Below are positions 50,081 to 61,500 of a stretch of DNA of 64,000 nt, piece by piece. Positions within the stretch are counted from its first letter, which is position 1; each line of letters starts with the position of its first letter. Below the pieces are notes generated by a model. The model worked only from the letters and a program-made list of their open reading frames with translations. It was not told where the DNA came from and did not search any database. A program made the translations under genes and the position numbers. Source of the DNA: Symbiodinium natans (taxonomy: Eukaryota; Sar; Dinophyceae; Suessiales; Symbiodiniaceae); the NCBI GenBank assembly GCA_905221605.1, contig CAJNDS010002510.1, positions 78,501-142,500 on the forward strand, read 5' to 3'.

Positions 50081-51820
50081 GCCTTCGAGGTGGTGCCCTT
50101 GCAGCAGCGCTTCCTGGTGGACGTCGCTGGCGGGGGTGGCAGCTGGTTCGAGGCCGCCATTGTCGACATGGGGGGTTTAGGGGGTTAGGGCTATTGGAGA
50201 CGGGCTTCGGGTTTCGGCTTTGATGGTTAGGTTTAGGGTTTAGGGTTTAGGGTTTAGGGTTTAGGGTTATTGGAGACGGACTTAGGGTTTAGGGTTTAGG
50301 ATTGAGGGTGATTGGAGACGGGCTTAGGGTTTCGGGTTCAGGGTTGAGGTTTCAGGGTTTAGGTTTATTTGAGATGGGTTTAGGGTTTAGGGTCCAGGGG
50401 TTTAGATTTGGGGCTCCCTATATTATGATGGTCCGATTTGGAGATCCTGTTACAACAAGGGGCCTTTTTGGTGCAGAGTGTACGTAAAGTGTAGGGTTTT
50501 GGTGTTCTGTCTTTTTGTGGATCAGATTTTAGAGAGTGTTCAGGCAACATTTTGATTAGGCTTGTGTCGGCTTTTAGTGAACAGCGCTTCTTGGAAGGCC
50601 GCTGAAATGATTCAAATCATAGGAACCATAGGCTTTTATACTCAGAGCCTTCAGTGCGCGATGCATGAATGGAAACCCTAAACCCTAAACCCTAAACCCT
50701 AAACCCTAAACCCTAAACCCTAAACCCTAAACCCGAAACCCTACACCCTACACCCTACACCCTAAACCCTAAACCCTAAACCCTAAACCCTGTCTTCGGA
50801 CCCGATACTTAAACCCACAACCCGAACTTCGAGCCGCAGGGAGGAGAGCCCGCAACTGTGACTTTCATGATTCGAGTATGGGGGGCTCCTGGTATGGGCC
50901 CTTGCATGTGTACATTATGTGTATCTGTATATGCATATTGTATAGGTGGCATGTGCATGTGCATGTGCATGTACGTGTTTATGTATATGCGTATGTGTAT
51001 ATGCGCGAAGGAATTCAGGCTTTTGTATGTGTGTATTGCTCTACATTAGGTATTCAAGGGCCCCAGATCAGAGAGCTCAAGTCTTTAAACCGACCAGCCC
51101 AAAGGGTTGAGGGGTTTAGGGTTTAGGGTTTAGGGTTTAGGGTTTAGGGTTTAGGGTTTAGGGTTTAGGGTTTAGGGTGTTTACCCTAGCACCTTAATCT
51201 CGTGAGCCTAAACCCCAAACCCCCACTCCTCGAACCTAGGCCTCCCGGAGCCCCGAACCCTAGAGGTGCCCTAAGCCCTAAACCCTAAACCCTGAACCCT
51301 GAACCCTAAACCCTAAACCCTAAACCCTAAACCCTAAACCCTAAACCCTAAACCCTAAACCCTAAACCCGGGCACTCATTTGGCTAGGTGCCTGCTGGGC
51401 GCTTTCGGCCCAGGCCAAGCCCCGGTGCCGCCAAGACCTGCACCTGGGCCTGGGCTTAGGGTTTAGGGTTTAGGGTTTAGGGTTTAGGGTTTAGGGTTTA
51501 GGGTTTAGGGTTTAGGGTTTCGGGTTTCGGGTTTAGGGTTAGGGTTGTGTAGGGGTTTGGGGTTTAGAGTTTAGGGGTTTTGCTATCGGTTTAGGGCAAA
51601 AAACATGCAGAACCCATGCCAACCCTAACCTTCTGCCTGGAACCACCAAAGCTGTGTTGAGGGTTTAGGTTATCGGTAAACCCTAAACCCTAAACCCTAA
51701 GCCCTAAACCCTAAACCGCAAACCTTAAACCCGGAGCTCCGAGTCCCCACCTTGCAGAGGTACAGCGCAGCTGGAGGAGCTGGGGGTTCAGTTCTCAAAA
51801 TTTACTCTTCGGGACCTGGT
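50081..51820 (+). CDS. continuation of the unknown exon chain
   Basis: Exon 50081-about 50170 begins right after CCCTAAACAG, so the acceptor AG is attached to the telomere array. It encodes AFEVVPLQQRFLVDVAGG and SWFEAAIVDM, joining 48821 in phase 0. A further exon starts at 51388 after GGCTAG (ACWALSAQ, then AKPRCRQDLHL, end uncertain). A third lies near 51756-51820 after TTGCAG (TAQLEELGVQFSKFTLRDL in one frame, with other frames also open). Family unknown. Confidence 0.45.
50220..50275. repeat. TTTAGGG tract within a ~60-bp repeat
   Basis: TTATTGGAGACGGGCTT plus TTTAGGG units is repeated at 50190-50210, 50262-50285 and 50310-50330, a composite of a unique 15-mer and telomere units. Confidence 0.85.
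50669..50792. repeat. CCCTAAA/CCCTACA array
   Basis: Seventeen heptamers including three consecutive CCCTACA variants. The following 250 bases are TG/TATG-rich with no exon called. Confidence 0.96.
51113..51180. repeat. TTTAGGG array
   Basis: Nine perfect heptamers facing the CCCTAAA array at 51270-51367. Confidence 0.97.
51270..51367. repeat. CCCTAAA array
   Basis: Fourteen heptamers (two CCCTGAA), ending about 20 bases before the exon at 51388. TTTAGGG units follow that exon at 51458-51550. Confidence 0.97.
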
Positions 51821-51836
51821 CCCTAAACCTTAAACC

Positions 51837-52015
51837 CTCAACCCAAAACCCTAAACCCTCTAAACCCTCTAAACCCTCTAAACCCTCTAAACCCTAAACC
51901 CCAAAACCCTAAACCCTAAGCCCTAAGCCCTAAGCCCTAAGCCCTAAGCCCTAAGCCCTAAGCCCTAAGCCCTAAGCCCTAATCCCTAAACCCTAAACCC
52001 GATTCCCTAAACCCT
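51837..52015. repeat. mixed CCCTCTAAA / CCCTAAG array
   Basis: Four CCCTCTAAA nonamers, then about eleven uniform CCCTAAG heptamers at 51908-51982, flanked by normal CCCTAAA units. Each block is homogeneous, which points to local slippage or unequal exchange after the array was seeded. Confidence 0.95.
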
Positions 52016-52269
52016 TGGAAGTTGTGTGCAGGGTTGTAGGATTATGGTTCAGGCTGCCCGGGAGGCCTTTGGACTTGGGTTTTGCGGTTTCGGAGGGCTT
52101 TCTTTTTTTTGGGGGGTTTAGGGTTTAGGGGAACCCTCCCAAACCTAAAAGCTAGGTCCCAAGCCCGAAGGGGAAGAGAGGAGGGCGGGTGTTTGGCTAG
52201 GACTCGTGCACCCCCCAATGCTAAGCCCGAAGGGCAGGCTGTTCCCGCTTGCAGCAACTGCCTCTGCAG

Positions 52270-52395
52270 GTAAGGTTGAGGGCTTAGGGCTTAGGGTTTA
52301 GGGTTTAGGGTTTAGGGTTTAGGGTTTAGGGCTTAGGGCTTAGGGTTTAGGGTTTAGGGTTTAGGGTTTAGGGTTTAGGGTTGAGGGTCCAGGGG
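52270..52395. repeat. TTTAGGG/GCTTAGG array
   Basis: About seventeen heptamers with CTTAGGG variants, orientation opposite to the array at 51837-52015. Confidence 0.96.
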
Positions 52396-52639
52396 CCCTT
52401 TTAATCATGATGACCTATTGTTGCGACTGCTAGCCTTGGAGGTGATCATCCTACACCTGAAGCTTTCATTCGACCTTAGTTCCACCAAACCTTGAATATT
52501 ATCATGGTGGTATGGTAAAACTGTGTATACAGATAGAGAGTGTATATATATATATGCTACCCCCCCCCCAAAGATCTAGGTATTTTCATGATTTAGCGAT
52601 ATCAAGTTGAATACTTGCATGGGCCCGGAGGCGATGTGA

Positions 52640-53870
52640 AGTTGAAGATTTAACCGCCATTTAAACCTGAACCCTTAACCGTAAAACCCTTTTGGGTTAA
52701 GGCTTAAAAGGTTTAGGCCTTAAGATTTAGGCATTTAAACCTAAGCCCATCGAGTGTAAATCTTAGCGTACAGGGCCTAAACACTTAACCTTTAAGCCCT
52801 ATAGGCTATAGGGCTAAGGTTTAATGGTTTAGGGTTTAAGTTCAATAGCAGGCCCATAGAGTTAAAGCCTTAAGGGGCCTAAACGCTTAACCTTTAGACC
52901 CTGTAGGCTATAGGGTCAAGGTTGAAGGGTTTTGGTTTTAAAAGTAAGTCTATAGAGTTCAGACCCTAAGGGGCCTAAACGCTTAACCTTTAAACCCTAT
53001 AGGCTATAGGGTTAAGGTTTAAAGGTTTAGGATTCAAGATTTAGGCATTTAAACCCAAGCCCACCTTAAGGGTTTAAGGTTTTAAACCCTCAGGGCTTAA
53101 GAAATACCCTAAGCCTTTGGACCCCCCTTAAGGTTTAAGCTCTATGGGCTTGTGTTTTAATGCCAAAATCTTAAACCCTAAGCCTTTCAACCTTAACCCT
53201 ATGGCCTATAGGGTTTAAAGGTTAAGCGTTTAGGACCCTTAACCTTAAGGGGCCTAAACGCTTAACCTTTAGACCCTATAGGCTATAGGGTCAAGGTTTA
53301 AGGGTTTAGGTTTTAAAAGTAAGCCTATAGAGTTCAGACCCTAAGGGGCCTAAACGCTTAACCTTTAAACCCTATAGGCTATAGGGTTAAGGTTTAAAGG
53401 TTTAGGATTCAAGATTTAGGCATTTAAACCCAAGCCCACCTTGAGGGCTTAAGGTTTTAAACCCTCAGGGCTTAAGAAATACCCTAAGCCTTTAGACCCT
53501 ATAGGGCTGAAAGGTTAAAGAGAGCGTAATGTCTGGGCATTTATACATTCAACGCCTATAGGGTTAAACCCTGTTAACGTTTTAGAGCCCTACAGGGCTT
53601 CAAGGTTCTGACCCTAAAGGGCTTAGGGTTATCGTTTCAATGCTGAAACCTTAAACCCTTAAGGCTTAAGCTCTATGGGCTGGTGTTTTAATGCCAAAAT
53701 CTTAAACCCTAAGCCTTTCAACCTTAACCCTATGGCCTATAGGGTTTAAAGGTTAAGCGTTTAGGACCCTTAAGGTTTAAACTCTATGGGCTGACTGTTG
53801 AACTTTTCAACCCTAAACCTTTAAACCTTAACCGTATAGCCTACAGGGCTTATTAAAGGTTTAGCCCACG
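52640..53870. repeat. pseudo-palindromic TTAAGG/CCTTAA-rich repeat block
   Basis: A block containing CCTAAACGCTTAACCTTTA, ACCCTATAGGCTATAGGGT and AGGTTTAAAGGTTTAGG is repeated near 52870, 52975, 53255 and 53345, with inverted versions (CCTATAGGGTTTAAAGGTTAAGCGTTTAGG) at 53205 and 53735. The units are themselves partly self-complementary. No reading frame of note. Confidence 0.9.
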
Positions 53871-53875
53871 ATCCC

Positions 53876-54240
53876 GAAACACCGCAAAAACCAATAAGAA
53901 ACATAAAAACTATGGTTTCTGAAACTACTCGGCCGGCCACCCCAGCCACTAGTTTCGAAAATCATGGTTTTTGACATGTTTTTTTTTATTGTTTTTTTTT
54001 TGCGATGTTTTGGGAGCATGGGCTCACGAAACATCGGTTTTACTGATGTTTTTTAGAGGTAGGCCTTCAATAACATTGGTTTTACCTATGTTTTTTGAAG
54101 GTAGGCTTTCAAAAACATTGGTTTTACCGATGTCATTTTGAAGGCAGGCTTTCAAAAACATCGGTAAAACCGATTTTTAGCGTGGGACCCACGCTCCCGA
54201 AACACCGCAAAAACCAATAAAAACCATAAGACTGAGCCAG
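53876..54240. repeat. inverted repeat block with AAAACATCGGTTTTAC motifs
   Basis: CGAAACACCGCAAAAACCAATAA occurs at 53875 and again near 54197 as direct copies, and its inverted form (TTGTTTTTTTTTTGCGATGTTTTGGGAGC) is at about 53990. Between them lie four copies of an AACATYGGTTTTACYGATGTTTTT palindromic unit. Confidence 0.88.
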
Positions 54241-54362
54241 CCACTGGGATGCGAGCCATTGCGAGTATTACAAACACAAATGGTCAAGTATATTTCGAGT
54301 GGAATGTCTGCGAAGACACGTGATCTTGAGCGACGTCACGAAAGCTAATTCTGACACTTTAC

Positions 54363-54745
54363 AAGACGTGAACCCGATTGAAAAACGATTGAAACGATTG
54401 AAATTCAATCGGGGGCCCGATTGAAAAACGATTGAAACGATTGAAATTCAATCGGGGGCAGGATTGAAGATTGAAGATTGAAGATTCCCAGAAAAAAGGT
54501 TTCCGGGAATCTTCAATCTTCAATCTTCAATCCAGTCTCCGATTGAATTTCAATCGTTTCAATCGTTTTTCAATCGGGGGCCCGATTGAAAAACGATTGA
54601 AACGATTGAAATTCAATCGGGGGCAGGATTGAAGATTGAAGATTGAAGATTCCCAGAAAAAAGGTTTCCGGGAATCTTCAATCTTCAATCTTCAATCCGG
54701 TCTCCGATTGAATTTCAATCGTTTCAATCGTTTTCAATCGGGCTC
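54363..54745. repeat. tandem long hairpin repeat (GATTGAA units)
   Basis: Two near-identical ~170-bp inverted repeats in tandem. Each runs CGATTGAAAAACGATTGAAA ... ATTCAATCGGGGGCAGGATTGAAGATTGAAGATT, a short loop CCCAGAAAAAAGGTTTCCGGGAA, and then the reverse complement of the stem. The copies begin near 54417 and 54581. Stem arms are built from GATTGAA heptamers. Confidence 0.93.
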
Positions 54746-54884
54746 ACAATTTGAAAAGACGACCACGCACATATGAAGACTCGCACATATCAAGATTCAC
54801 ATGTCCATATTGAGTTTTACATGTTTAGCTAGCCCCCCAACCCTTAAACCCTAAAACAGATCCCAAAACCATGAAAATACCTAG

Positions 54885-55110
54885 ATCTTTGGGGGGGGGG
54901 GTACCATATATATATATATATATAGATACATATATGTATATGCATATGTATATGTAGATGTAGATGTGGATGTAGATGTATATGTAGATGTATATGTATA
55001 TGTATATGTATACGTACACGCATCTGCATATATATATATATATAAAATACATGGACATGTGTACGTGTACATATGTGTGTGTATTATATATATGTATATA
55101 TATATATACG
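54885..55110. repeat. TA/GTATAT microsatellite
   Basis: A poly-G decamer followed by TA repeats and TATGTA/GATGTA hexamers. The alternating Tyr/Ile reading frames on the reverse strand are repeat artefacts. Confidence 0.95.
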
Positions 55111-55288
55111 TACGCATATGTTTATTACTGTTGTTTGTTCTCTTTTCTTTTTGGGGGGGTGCATCCTGAACCTTAGGACATTCACATTGGTCAATATGCA
55201 GTCCTTTGATTGGAGGCACTACAGAAAACCCTAAACCCCAAAACCTGACGCGGCGGCCTTAAGTCTGTCCCCTTGGAGCGCAGTGCAG

Positions 55289-55339
55289 GCGGACGCGCAC
55301 TATACGTGTTTGGTGCCTCCGCGACTGTTTAAAGACGAG
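55289..55339 (+). CDS. candidate exon
   Basis: It follows CAGTGCAG and encodes ADAHYTCLVPPRLFKDE in 17 codons, with donor GAG^GTTTTG. Phase 0 on both sides. It joins 56482 in phase, giving FKDEVAHAAEADWL. Confidence 0.45.
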
Positions 55340-55884
55340 GTTTTGGGGTTTGGGGTCTGGGGTATAGTGTTCAGGAGTTTGGCACAGGTTTTTTGTGCTT
55401 TGGAATATTCCGGGTTCGCTGTTTCGGGTTTGTGGGTTTAAGATTTGGGGTGAAAGGGTTCAGGAGTTCGGAGTTTGGCTCAGGATTTCACGGTTCAGGG
55501 CTCAGGGCTTTGGGGTTTGAGGGCTCAGAAAGGCTGCACAACCCTGACTAGGAATCTGTGGGGCTCTCTGACAGACTAGGCAGAACCCAGCAAGTTTTGG
55601 GGCTTTTGAGCCCAACGCCCTAAAACCAAATCCCTGCAAAAAAAAGTCACAAGATGTCCCGAAGCCTCCGAGCCCCCCCCGCCCTCTTCAAAGGGCCTAA
55701 GCTCCAAAATGCCCGAAGCTTAAACTCCTCAACTCTGAACTCACTCAAGCCCTGTAAACCCTAAACCCTACTCCCCAAGCCCTCAACCCCTTCACCCCCC
55801 CCTAAACCCTAAGCCCTAAACTTTAAACCCTAAACCCTAAATCCTAAAACCCTAAACCCTAAACCCCAAACCCTAAACCCTCTC

Positions 55885-56132
55885 TATCACATATATATTT
55901 AAATGTTGGTGACTTTTCGGTCAATCTGACCCCCAATGTTGGCGACTTTTCGGTCAATCTGACCCCAATGTTCGTGACTTTTCGGCCAATCTGACCCCAA
56001 TGCTGGCAACTTTTCGGTCAATCTGACCCCAATGTTCGCGACTTTGCGGTCAATCTGACCCCAATGTTGGCGACTTTTCGGTCAATCTGACCCCAATGTT
56101 GACGACTTTTCGGTCAAACTGACCCCAAAATC
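55885..56132. repeat. 33-bp tandem repeat
   Basis: Seven copies of CAATGTTGGCGACTTTTCGG + TCAATCTGACCCC with scattered substitutions (one deletion, one ACTTTGCGG). Sharp start after TTTAAATGTTGGTGAC. Confidence 0.96.
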
Positions 56133-56139
56133 TGACCCC

Positions 56140-56303
56140 TCAGGGGCTTCAGGGTTTAGGGCTTCAGGGATTAGGGCTCCAGGGTTTAGGGCTTCAGGGT
56201 TGAGGGCTTCAGGGTTTAGGGCTTCAGGGTTTAGGGCTTCAGGGTTTAGGGCTTCCGGGTTTAGGGCCTCAGGGTCAGGGTTTAGGGCCTCAAGGTTTAG
56301 TGG
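56140..56303. repeat. 15-bp tandem repeat GGGTTTAGGGCTTCA
   Basis: About ten copies of a 15-mer made of TTTAGGG plus GCTTCAGG, lying next to the 33-bp repeat. A telomere-derived unit has been amplified in a longer frame. Confidence 0.95.
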
Positions 56304-56481
56304 GTAGGTAAAACTCTCTGGGGTAGGATGAGAACCTTTTATGTTCTTAATGTTATGGGACCCTTTGGGCGGGTGGTTTTTTTTCTAAGCCTGGAATGAA
56401 TGCTAGAACGGTGACCCTCTAGACCCTAAACCCTAAACCCTAATCCCTAACATCCTCAACCCTAAGCCCTACACCCGCCAG

Positions 56482-56544
56482 GTCGCACACGCCGCGGAGG
56501 CGGACTGGCTCCACCTCGCCCCGCTGCGGATGCTGCCTTGCTGA
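56482..56544 (+). CDS. candidate exon, possibly 3' terminal
   Basis: It follows CGCCAG and encodes VAHAAEADWLHLAPLRMLPC followed by TGA at 56542-56544. It is either a last exon or ends earlier at GAG^GCGGAC. The flanks are CCCTAAA on the left and TTTAGGG on the right. Confidence 0.4.
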   Translation, partial: VAHAAEADWLHLAPLRMLPC

Positions 56545-56879
56545 GTTTATGGTTGAAGATGCCCAGGGTTTAGGGTTTAGGGTTTATGGTTTATGGTTTA
56601 GGGTTTAGGGTTTGGGGTTTAGGGTTTGGGGTTGCGGGTGTGGTGTTTAGGGCTTAGGGTTCTTGGTGTCCCCTAGAGGGTCTTGGTTGAGAGTTTAAGG
56701 TTGGGCCTTATTGTGGGGAGGACAGCTGGGCTGGGATAGCAAATGTGGTAGGTTTTCGAGATTTTTTTGTCTTTTTTTTTTTTCTCTACTTTGGTTTAGC
56801 AGGACATTATTTAGGAATTTCAGAGGGACCCACCCTAAATCCTAAACCCTAAGCGGAGTAGCAAAGGGTCCCTTTTCAT

Positions 56880-56992
56880 CAGTGTGTAGTTACATGCTGT
56901 CAGTAGTGGCGCAAAAGCTTATCAGCGACTTGCTGCAGGAGACCCTTGACCCATGGAAGCGAGATTATTATCACAATGCTTATTATGTTTAG
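56880..56992 (+). CDS. weak candidate exon
   Basis: An open + frame reads YMLSVVAQKLISDLLQETL then DPWKRDYYHNAYYV-stop. Amphipathic and protein-like, but without a confirmed acceptor or neighbour in phase. Confidence 0.25.
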
Positions 56993-56999
56993 AATAATA

Positions 57000-57975
57000 C
57001 TACTCGTATTCGTGGTAGTAAAAGTACTAGTAGGAGTAGTAATGGGATCAGTTCCAGTTTTGGCACAGTAAAAGAATCAGGAAAGTATTCGTAAAAGTAT
57101 TCTGGAAAGTAATGGAAATAGTAATAATAGGAGTGCGAGTACTAGTACTGGTAAACAAGTTTAGACAAGCATTAGCAATTAGAATTAGGATTAGGTATTT
57201 GTATTTGTATTAGTACTAGTATTACTACTAGTATGAAGATTAGAATGAGTATCAGTGTTCGAATTATTAGTATTCGTATTTGTATGAGTAAATACTATTG
57301 ATACTAGATCTTGGCATTGCATTAGTATTGCATCAGTATTGGTATTGTCGTTCGTTTTCGTACTAGGAGTCGTAGTATTAGTAGTAGTATTGGTATTAAG
57401 AGAATATGAGTATTAGTATTAGTATTAGTACTAGTATTAGTATTAGTATTAGTATTAGTATTAGTATTAATATTAGTACTAACTAGTATTAGTATTAGTA
57501 TTAGTATTAGTATTAGTATTAGTATTAGTATTAGTATTAGTATTAGTATTAGTATTAGTATTAGTATTAGTATTAGTATTAGTATTAGCATTATTATTAG
57601 TATTAGTATTTAGTATTAGTATTAGTATTAGTATTCGTATTAGTATTAGTACTAGTATTAGTATTAGTATTAGTACTAGTATCAGTATCAGTATTAGTAT
57701 TAGAATTTGAATTAGAATTAGTGTTGTATTGGTATTAGTATTGGTATAAGTATTAGTATTAGTATTCGTATTCGTTTTCGTCTTTGCTTTCGTTTGCGTT
57801 TTCGTTTTCGTTTTCGTATTCGTATGCGTATTCGTATTAGTATTTGCAATAGTATTAGTATTAGTACTAGTATTAGTATTAATTAGTATGAGTATTAGTA
57901 TTAGAATTAGAATTAGTATTAGTATTGGTATTGGTATTGGTGCTGGTATTGGGATAAGTATTATTATCTGATTGT
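57000..57975. repeat. TATTAG hexanucleotide satellite
   Basis: Starts as loosely related AGTA/ATTAG sequence, becomes nearly uniform AGTATT at 57410-57690, and decays again with TTCGTTTTCG (57770-57830) and GTATTGG variants. The reverse strand is a poly-(Leu-Ile) artefact. Confidence 0.96.
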
Positions 57976-58411
57976 TATTTGTGAATCATTATGATTGTTA
58001 TTGCGTTTTGCTATCACTATGATGAGTATTGGTTTTATGATCATCATTATTATTAGCATTCCTGTAATTTATATACACACATCGGCAGCCCTCTTTGGTG
58101 TAGGGCATGCTTGGATTTGAAGTTTGCTCAATTCAGGTTGAGGTCAACTTCGGGTTATGTCACTTCGGATCCTGCAGCTACCCCGAGGCTTCGGGAAGTG
58201 ACTGCAAAGCAGACCAAAGCACCCAATTTAGGGTTTAGGGTTTAGGGTTTAGGGTTTGGGGTTTGGGGTAAATCCTACATAGAGCCAGAATCCCCAACAT
58301 CCCAAACTCGAGCTGTGCAGGTTAGGGTTTGTGGCTTAGGCAGGATCTTTCCCAACAAAATGCACACCGCGAATCCCGAACAGAGAGCCCCCCTAAACCC
58401 CACGACCCTAA

Positions 58412-58498
58412 ACCCTAAACCCTAAACCCTAAGCCCTAAACCCTAAACCCTAAACCCTAAACCCTAAACCCTAAACCCTAAACCCTAAACCCTAAACC
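58412..58498. repeat. CCCTAAA array
   Basis: Twelve heptamers ending 11 bases before the exon at 58510. TTTAGGG units follow that exon from 58590. Confidence 0.97.
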
Positions 58499-58509
58499 CC
58501 GGACCCCAG

Positions 58510-61500
58510 GCTTTCTGTACATCTTCGCACAGCTGGGACAGAAGGCCGCCATTTTGCCAGTTACTTTTGGGGGAGCTCAGGACCGACGGTTCAGGGTGTA
58601 GGGTTTAGCGTTTAAGGGGTTTAGGGTTTAGGGTTTAGGGTTTAGGGTTTAGGGTTTAGGGGGTTCAGGGTTTAGGGCTAGGGTTTGGGGGTTTTGGGGG
58701 TTTAGGGGGTTTAGGGGGTTTAGGGGGTTTTTTAGGGGGTTTTTTAGGGGCTTTTCAGGCGGTTTTTTAGGGGGTTTTTTAGGGGTTTTTAAGGGGTTTT
58801 TTAGGGGGTTTTTTAGGGCGTTTTTTAGGGGGTTTTTTAGGGGGTTTACGGGGTTTAGGGGGTTTAGGGGGTTTAGGGGGTTTAGGGGTTTAGGGGGTTT
58901 AGGGGGTTTAGGGGGGGGGGGGGGGGGGTTTAGGGGGGGTTTAGGGGGGGGTTTAGGGGGGGGTTTAGGGGGGGTTTAGGGGGTTTAGGGGGTTTCGGGG
59001 GTTTGGGGGGTTTAGGGGGTTTAGTTTAAGGGGTGTAGGGGGTTTAGGGTTCAGGGTTAGAGGATTTCGGGTTTGGGGCTCAATGCGCTGGTGCTCTAGA
59101 GCTCTGGCTCCAGAGTGTGCAGAGTTTTGGGCTCATAAGGTTTGGGGTTTGCGGTCAGGGCTTAGGATGTAGGGTGTCTGTGTAGGTTTTCCCTTTCTGA
59201 ACCTTTGGCATTCTTGTATCTTCGCAGACAGGCCGTTCTTCCTCAAGAACGAGGGCGCACTTTTTAGGGTATCGAGGTTGGAATAGACGTTACTCTAAGC
59301 CCTAAACCCGAAAACTCGCTCTCAGGTGGCATCTGCGCGGTGGGTGCCGTGTTGCGGACCCACGGGCAGGCCGCACTTTGCCGGGGTTAGGGTTTAGAGT
59401 TTAGGGTTTAGGGTTTTAGGTTTAGGGTTTAGGGTTCAGGTTTCCAGGTTTGGGGTCTCGAATCATGGACGCGAGCATGTGCTCGTCTTGAGGCACTCCA
59501 CGGTGCAGGGTTCCAGGCGTATGTATGGTTTAGGGAAACACCTGCAAATCTTATCTGAGGCGTTTTTGACATGCAAGCCTTAAAGCCCTCAACCCCAAAC
59601 CCTCGACCCCAAATATCGCATGCGCACACCCGAAACCCTAAACCCTAAAACCCTAAACTCTAAACCATAAACTCTAAACCCTAAACCCTAAACCCAAAAC
59701 CCGAAACCCAAAGCCCGAAACCCGAAACCCTAAACCCCTAATCCCTAAACTTCTAAACCCTAAACCCTAAATAACCCTATACCCTGAACCCGAAGAACCG
59801 GCAACCTGCCACAGCAGGACGACGAGTTCCGTGCCGCCTGGGCTGTGTCTGGCGGGGAAGGCGACGTGGGGTTCCTTGCAAGGTTAGGGTTTAGGGTTTA
59901 GGGTTTAGGGTCAGGGTTCAGGGTCTAGGGTCTAGGGTTCAGGGTTTACACCCTGTAGACCTTCAACCCCAAGCCCAAGCCTTCAACCCCCAAACCCTGC
60001 ACCCTAAAATCCCAAAACCGTAAGCCTTGAGCATGTGGGCAGCAGGGGACCCTGAAACCCTAAAACCCTGAAACCCTGACCCTAAACCCAAAACCCAAAA
60101 CCCTGAATCCTAAACCCTAAACCCTAAACCCTAAACCCTAAACCCTAAACCCTTCACCCTTCAAAAGCCTTAAAGCTGAGTTTGCAGAGTGCAGGGGCCG
60201 GCCCGCCACCCGGTCCAGCTCCGTCGCAGCTGGTCGCCTCCGAGGCGCGGCCTGGGGTTCTAGAAGGGTTTAGGGTTTAGGGTTTAGGGTTTAGGGTTTA
60301 GGGTTTGGGGTTATAGGCTTTAGGGTTTAGGGTTTAATTCGGGTCTAGGGTTTAAGGTTTAGGGTTTAGGGTTCAGGGTTAGAGGCTTTAGGGTTGAATT
60401 AGGGTCATAGGCTTTAGGGTTTAGGGTTATAGGCTTCAGGGTTTAGGATTTAGGGTGTACGGTTTAGGTTCTCGAGTTTAGGTTCATAGGCTTTAGGGTG
60501 TAGGGTTTAGGGTTTGGTTTGTTGTTCTTTCTTTGTTTCTTTCTTTATTTATTTAGAATTTTTATTGGGGGGGTGGGGGGGGGTGGTTTGGAGGTTTGGA
60601 GATAGGTGTTTTAGGCTTTAGGGTTTAGTGGTTCGGATGGTTTGGGGCTTTCAGGGCTTTCAGGGGTTTAGGGTTCATAGGCTTCAGGGGTTTTGGTTAT
60701 CGGGGGGGGGGTTGGGTTTCGGTTTTAGGGTTTCTAGGGAATTGATTTTCTCAGCTGGCCACTTAGGGAAAGGTTCTCCAGTCCTTTCCCATGCCCTTGG
60801 CAGCGAGATTTCACTGAGCCCAGGAAGCTTACACAGCCTATAAACTCTATAAGCCCTATGAACCCTACAAGCCCTCTGAACCCTGCACGCGCTACCCTAA
60901 ACCCTAAACCCTAAACCCTAAACCCTAAACCCTAAACCCTAAACCCTAAACCCTACACCCTAAACCCTAAACCCTAAAGCAGAATCGCTGCAGGCAGCCC
61001 TCTTAGAAAAGCTCAGAGACTTCATTGTCGAAGCCGACCCAGAGACTGGGATTGAGAGTCACGCGTAGGGTTTGGGGTTTAGGGTTTAGGGTTTAGGGTT
61101 TAGGGTTTAGGGTTTAGGGTCAAGGGTTGTGGTTTAACGAGTGTTTCGGCTTAAGGGTGTAAGGGTCTCAGGGTTCAAGGGACTTTTACGGGTTTAGGGG
61201 GTGCGGGGTCTAAAGGTTTCCATGGTTTAAGGGATTGCAAGGGTCTAAGGGTTTCCGAACCGCCCGAAAGTCCCCATGTTTTCTTCAAATTTTCGAACAG
61301 CCCGCTCCCCGTCCCTTCCCCCAATCCCCATCCCCCCTCCCCCCATCCACCTCCCCCCTGCCCCCAAAACCTCCCGAATAGCCCAAACCCTTGCTTCAAC
61401 CAAAACCCTAAACCCTGAACCCTGAACCCTGAACCCTGAACCCTAAACCCTAAACCCTAAACCCTAAACCCTAAACCCTAAACCCTAAACCCTAAACCCT

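Noticed and set aside
54825-55219. Tyr/Ile-rich frames
   Set aside because: Translations of the TA/GTATAT microsatellite.
57322-57591. Reverse-strand Leu/Ile repeat protein
   Set aside because: A direct translation of the TATTAG satellite.
58580-59270. AC-AG introns, suggested by several joins preceded by AG (for example CAGG^ACCGAC)
   Set aside because: Where checked, an in-phase GT or GC alternative could usually be found (as at 30199 and 30637), so an AC donor class is not justified without transcripts.
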